9,874 nt of DNA from Proteiniphilum sp. UBA5283 (lineage in GTDB: Bacteria; Bacteroidota; Bacteroidia; Bacteroidales; Dysgonomonadaceae): positions 13,081 through 22,954 of the forward strand of contig DHSP01000061.1 of assembly GCA_002408485.1 (NCBI GenBank), read 5' to 3'. The position numbers and the translations under genes are program-made. Shown here piece after piece: positions 7,612 through 9,874 of this stretch; within the stretch, counting starts at the first letter, position 1; every line of letters starts with the position of its first letter. The notes beneath the pieces were generated by a model. The model made no database searches. It was given only the letters and a program-made list of their open reading frames with translations, and had not been told where the DNA came from.

Positions 7612-8790
7612 TCATTTTCCTGCTTCGATGCTTTCCATTATTTTCCAGCATTGGTATAGTCCTCTTGGCACGTGGAAGCATCCTTTCCATTTTCCGCCTT
7701 TCAGGTCGAGCAGCACCTCTCCCCTCCTGTTCAGGTATCCCCACCATTCGGGATACTCCGGATCTTTAAAATGGCTCCAGGTGTAGTCGTGTACTTTTTC
7801 GAACCATTGAAGGCATGCTTCGGATCCGGTTAACTGGTAGCCTTTCAGCAGCGAGATCAGGGTCTCCACGTGTACCCACCACAGCTTCTGATCCCACTCG
7901 AGCTGTTGGGGTGGAAACCCTTTCCGGTCCATAAAATAGAAAATACCGCCGTATTTTTTATCCCAGCCATATTCGAGCGTTTTGAGCGTTGTCTCCACCG
8001 CTTTTCCGATCAGCTCCGGCCTGTTCATCCGCTTGCCCAGGTCCATGATAAACCACATTGCCTCGATGGCGTGTCCCGGATTCATGAGCCTGCCGTCGAA
8101 GGAGTCGGAGAGCGTGCCGTCTTCGTGTACGTTTTCCACGATCAGGCCGCCCAGCTCGGGGCGTAAAAAGACCTCCATCACCTCGTGAATGCACTCTTCC
8201 ATGGTTTGGTCCAGAAACTCTTTATCGAGCAGATGCTCAATTTCGAGCGAGAGGTTGCAGAGAATCATGGGCAGGGAGAATGATTTCAGGTCTCGCGTTC
8301 CCGGATGAGCCTTGCTCCATTTTCCCTTCGGGTTGTCCCTTTTTGAGAGGACGATGTCGAATGTTTTTTTTGCGATCTCTGCATACTCTTCGTTTCCGGT
8401 AGCCTTGCTTAGTTGCCCGAATGCCATGGTGGCGAAAGTGTAGGAGAAGATGCTGTAGGGTTCAACGACCGGCTTTCCTTCCCGGGTCAGGGAGAAATAC
8501 CAGTTCAAGTTGCCATCGTGACCGAATTTTTTTAGGAACTCTCCGCCCTGAACCGCGCAATCAAGCCACTCCTTTCTCTTTTCTACCTTGTTGTACAGCA
8601 TGGAGAACATCCATACCTGTCGCCCCTGGAGCCAGATGAACTTGTCGGTGTCGTAGATGTTTCCCTGCCGGTCGAGGCAGGTGAAATAGCCCCCATAAGC
8701 GAGATCCTGCGAATGGGTAAGCCAGAAAGGAAGTATATTCTCGAATAATTCGTCTTTGTATTTTGCGCTTACAATGTTAAAATTAATCAT
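7612..8790 (-). CDS. nanE: N-acylglucosamine 2-epimerase (AGE family, NanE of the Bacteroidetes type)
   Basis: A 392-residue cytosolic protein of usual AGE length, with the (alpha/alpha)6-barrel signatures throughout: GGYFTCLDRQG (33-43), WLQGRQVW (53-60) with Arg57, NPGHAIEAMW (237-246) with catalytic His240 and Glu243, KLWWVHVETL (302-311) with His307, and KGGKWKGCFHVPR (364-376) with the second catalytic His373. It interconverts ManNAc and GlcNAc without prior phosphorylation, as established for B. fragilis NanE; it is unrelated to E. coli NanE, which works on ManNAc-6-phosphate. In this pathway it takes the ManNAc made by NanA, and the GlcNAc then needs a kinase (RokA in B. fragilis) not seen here. 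The ATG at 8790 follows a 269-bp AT-rich gap with a candidate promoter. Its codons for residues 13-43 (8660-8752) are nearly duplicated at 9115-9207. Confidence 0.92.
   Translation of the reverse strand: MINFNIVSAKYKDELFENILPFWLTHSQDLAYGGYFTCLDRQGNIYDTDKFIWLQGRQVWMFSMLYNKVEKRKEWLDCAVQGGEFLKKFGHDGNLNWYFSLTREGKPVVEPYSIFSYTFATMAFGQLSKATGNEEYAEIAKKTFDIVLSKRDNPKGKWSKAHPGTRDLKSFSLPMILCNLSLEIEHLLDKEFLDQTMEECIHEVMEVFLRPELGGLIVENVHEDGTLSDSFDGRLMNPGHAIEAMWFIMDLGKRMNRPELIGKAVETTLKTLEYGWDKKYGGIFYFMDRKGFPPQQLEWDQKLWWVHVETLISLLKGYQLTGSEACLQWFEKVHDYTWSHFKDPEYPEWWGYLNRRGEVLLDLKGGKWKGCFHVPRGLYQCWKIMESIEAGK
8660..8752 (-). repeat. 93-bp direct repeat, copy A, inside nanE
   Basis: Aligns without gaps to 9115-9207, with 90 of 93 bases identical and an offset of 455 bp. 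It encodes nanE residues 13-43 (ELFENILPFW...CLDRQG). Both copies have the same orientation and the same reading frame. Confidence 0.93.
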
Positions 8791-8864
8791 TTGTGATGGC
8801 GTTGTTATAATGTAAAAAATAAAAACAAATTTCAGGATGAGTCAATTAGTATTGTATATCTACG

Positions 8865-8895
8865 CAAAATAAACACAACTATTTCATAAACGCAA
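8865..8895 (-). promoter_or_regulatory. Candidate Bacteroidetes-type promoter for nanE
   Basis: On the minus strand a TTG (8895-8893) is followed by 20 bp and then TTATTTTG (8872-8865), which matches the -7 consensus TAnnTTTG except at the second base. The spacing fits Bacteroidetes sigma-ABfr promoters. It would start a transcript near 8858 with a leader of about 70 nt before the nanE ATG. The surroundings are very AT-rich, which raises the chance of an accidental match. Confidence 0.4.
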
Positions 8896-8915
8896 CAGAT
8901 AAAATAAATATATTA

Positions 8916-8936
8916 ATTAAATAACGGGTATTTAAT
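8916..8936. promoter_or_regulatory. AT-rich inverted repeat upstream of the nanE promoter, possible operator
   Basis: ATTAAATA and TATTTAAT form perfect 8-bp arms around the spacer ACGGG. The centre at 8926 is about 30 bp upstream of the candidate -33 element, where activators often bind. All arm bases are A or T in an AT-rich gap, so chance cannot be excluded. As an RNA hairpin it would be weak and has no following U run on the minus strand, so I do not call it a terminator. Confidence 0.3.
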
Positions 8937-9059
8937 GATGTTTAACGCGACGTATGGCTTGTGTTTCGGTCGATTTTAGTTAAATATGTGAAAATAATGT
9001 ATCTCGGCTTTGGTCTTACTGTGTGTTGTCCAGTTTTATGATATCGTCAGGCTTAGTTC

Positions 9060-9245
9060 TTAAAAAATAATATCCCGGTTCATGGTGGAGTATGTCTCCG
9101 GGGGAAGCTGATGCTTTCCCTGCCGGTCGAGGCAGGTGAAATAACCCACATAAGCGAGATCCTGCGAATGGGTAGGCCAGAAAGGAAGTATATTCTCGAA
9201 TAATTCGGTTTTATACAGTCTTCCCAGTTTATCAAGATGTGTCAT
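9060..9245 (-). pseudogene. Truncated N-terminal remnant of a second AGE-family epimerase gene
   Basis: A 61-codon reading frame starting MTHLDKLGRLYKTELFENIL and continuing through CLDRQGK, then losing all similarity (HQLPPETYS...) and stopping at 9060. The matching part corresponds to nanE residues 13-43, only the first two helices of a roughly 390-residue enzyme, with neither catalytic histidine. The opening MTHLDKLGRLYK differs from nanE (MINFNIVSAKYK) but is a typical AGE start, so this is the 5' end of a separate or diverged copy, not a simple overlap. Two of its three differences in the repeat change residues that are conserved in nanE here: Leu24 to Pro and Gly33 to Val, a sign of relaxed selection. 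It begins 11 bp after the nucleotidyltransferase stop, as an operon partner would. Expression as a small peptide is possible but I see no reason to expect function. Confidence 0.8.
9115..9207 (-). repeat. 93-bp direct repeat, copy B, inside the epimerase remnant
   Basis: Partner of 8660-8752 with three substitutions and no indel. Similarity drops sharply outside both ends, apart from a few matching bases just upstream in the coding sense. Confidence 0.93.
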
Positions 9246-9256
9246 ATGGCAGGTTA

Positions 9257-9874
9257 TTATGTATAATGATGAAACCGACCCGGTATTGGGAAATTTTGGG
9301 CTTCCTCCAAAGAGTTGAGTTTTCCCACATCGATCAACTGCAGGTCCCGGGGAATGAATGCGGCCAGTTTCTCTTTGCTACAGATGGATAGGTAAAAATC
9401 AATGATAGAGAACTTGTCCGGAAAATTTTCCATATAACGGAAAGCCGAAGGTTCGACTATTTGGATCCCCGAGAAAGCGAACTTTCGGTAGCCTGACGGA
9501 TCGAAATCAGGAAGAGGAGATTTTACTTCACCGGTTTTTTCGTTGATCCATCCTTTCAGGTGTTGATTACTGTCGAACAACAGGTAACGTAATGTCTCCC
9601 TGCTGCTGCATACCAATGTGGCGGGAGAGTGGGTCTTCAGGTGAAAGGTATAAAGATTGCTGAGATCAACATTGGACAGGATATCGACATTGTGTACCAG
9701 GAACGGTTTATTGTCGTCGAAGAACCAGGATGCTTTTTTGATACCTCCACCCGTGTCGAGCAGCTTCTCCCGTTCGTCTGAAAATTCAATCCGGATATCA
9801 AAACGATTGTTTTCTTCCACAAAATCGATGATTTGCTGGCCAAAGTGATGGATGTTGATGATGATCTCATCGAA
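9257..9874 (-). CDS. Sugar-phosphate nucleotidyltransferase, C-terminal two thirds (cut by window edge; MurU-like)
   Basis: The reading frame is open from the window edge (first codon TTC at 9874-9872) to a tandem TAA TAA ending at 9257, giving 205 residues. A GTG at 9820 lies inside the frame but is not the true start, because the family block NIHHFGQQI (7-15) precedes it. Further blocks are KLLDTGGGIKKA (37-48), VHNVDILSNVDL with the metal-binding Asp of the NTP-transferase fold, FSGIQIVEPSAF, and an IDVGKLNSLEEA end. These fit the nucleotidyltransferase family that includes MurNAc-1-phosphate uridylyltransferase and hexose-1-phosphate nucleotidyltransferases, activating a sugar 1-phosphate to an NDP-sugar. 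The N-terminal GGxGTRL nucleotide loop is outside the window. MurU versus another substrate cannot be settled here; a neighbouring AmgK-like kinase beyond the edge would favour MurU. It lies 11 bp upstream of the epimerase remnant. Confidence 0.8.
   Translation of the reverse strand, partial: FDEIIINIHHFGQQIIDFVEENNRFDIRIEFSDEREKLLDTGGGIKKASWFFDDNKPFLVHNVDILSNVDLSNLYTFHLKTHSPATLVCSSRETLRYLLFDSNQHLKGWINEKTGEVKSPLPDFDPSGYRKFAFSGIQIVEPSAFRYMENFPDKFSIIDFYLSICSKEKLAAFIPRDLQLIDVGKLNSLEEAQNFPIPGRFHHYT

Noticed and set aside
7448..7747. A 99-codon minus-strand frame across the nanE 3' end and the following gap
   Set aside because: It overlaps nanE in another frame, has low-complexity basic composition and no family features.
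1..9874. tRNA, rRNA, CRISPR array, insertion sequence or phage genes
   Set aside because: No cloverleaf-like or ribosomal sequence, no regularly spaced repeats, and no transposase or integrase motifs were seen; the only notable repeat is the epimerase duplication.

Overview
The window looks like part of a Bacteroidales chromosome (Bacteroides/Parabacteroides/Tannerella-type; genus not resolvable here). The evidence is a nan cluster of the Bacteroidetes type: an AGE-type NanE acting on free ManNAc, an MFS-type NanT, a two-domain sialate esterase, and a mutarotase of the circularly permuted kind. The leaders are AT-rich with no clear Shine-Dalgarno sequence, and there are candidate TAnnTTTG-type -7 boxes. 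Every gene I support is on the minus strand, so transcription runs from high to low coordinates.

In transcription order: the C-terminal two thirds of a sugar-phosphate nucleotidyltransferase (9874-9257, cut by the window edge); 11 bp later a 61-codon remnant of an N-acylglucosamine 2-epimerase gene (9245-9060); a 269-bp AT-rich gap with a candidate promoter and a palindrome; the full-length epimerase nanE (8790-7612); a 208-bp gap with an exact 15-bp match to the 7-1-7 Fur-box consensus and a candidate -7 box; a small SGNH esterase (7403-6747); a two-domain sialate O-acetylesterase nanS (6737-4665); a GH20 beta-hexosaminidase lipoprotein (4587-2632); the permuted mutarotase nanM (2642-1416); the permease nanT (1357-80); and the first 23 codons of N-acetylneuraminate lyase nanA/nanL (71-1).

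Read as a pathway, envelope enzymes remove O-acetyl groups from sialic acid (three SGNH active sites in two proteins), trim exposed terminal HexNAc (GH20), and convert released alpha-Neu5Ac to the beta anomer (NanM). NanT imports Neu5Ac, NanA cleaves it to ManNAc plus pyruvate, and NanE converts ManNAc to GlcNAc. No sialidase, SusC/SusD-like receptor (NanO/NanU), GlcNAc kinase or regulator gene is visible; any of these may lie outside the window.

The points most worth a second look are the Fur-like box inside a sialic acid operon, the 93-bp direct repeat (90/93 identical) between nanE and its remnant, which could recombine to an intact chimeric gene without the promoter region, the three esterase active sites, the permuted NanM, and the start codon of the GH20 gene.
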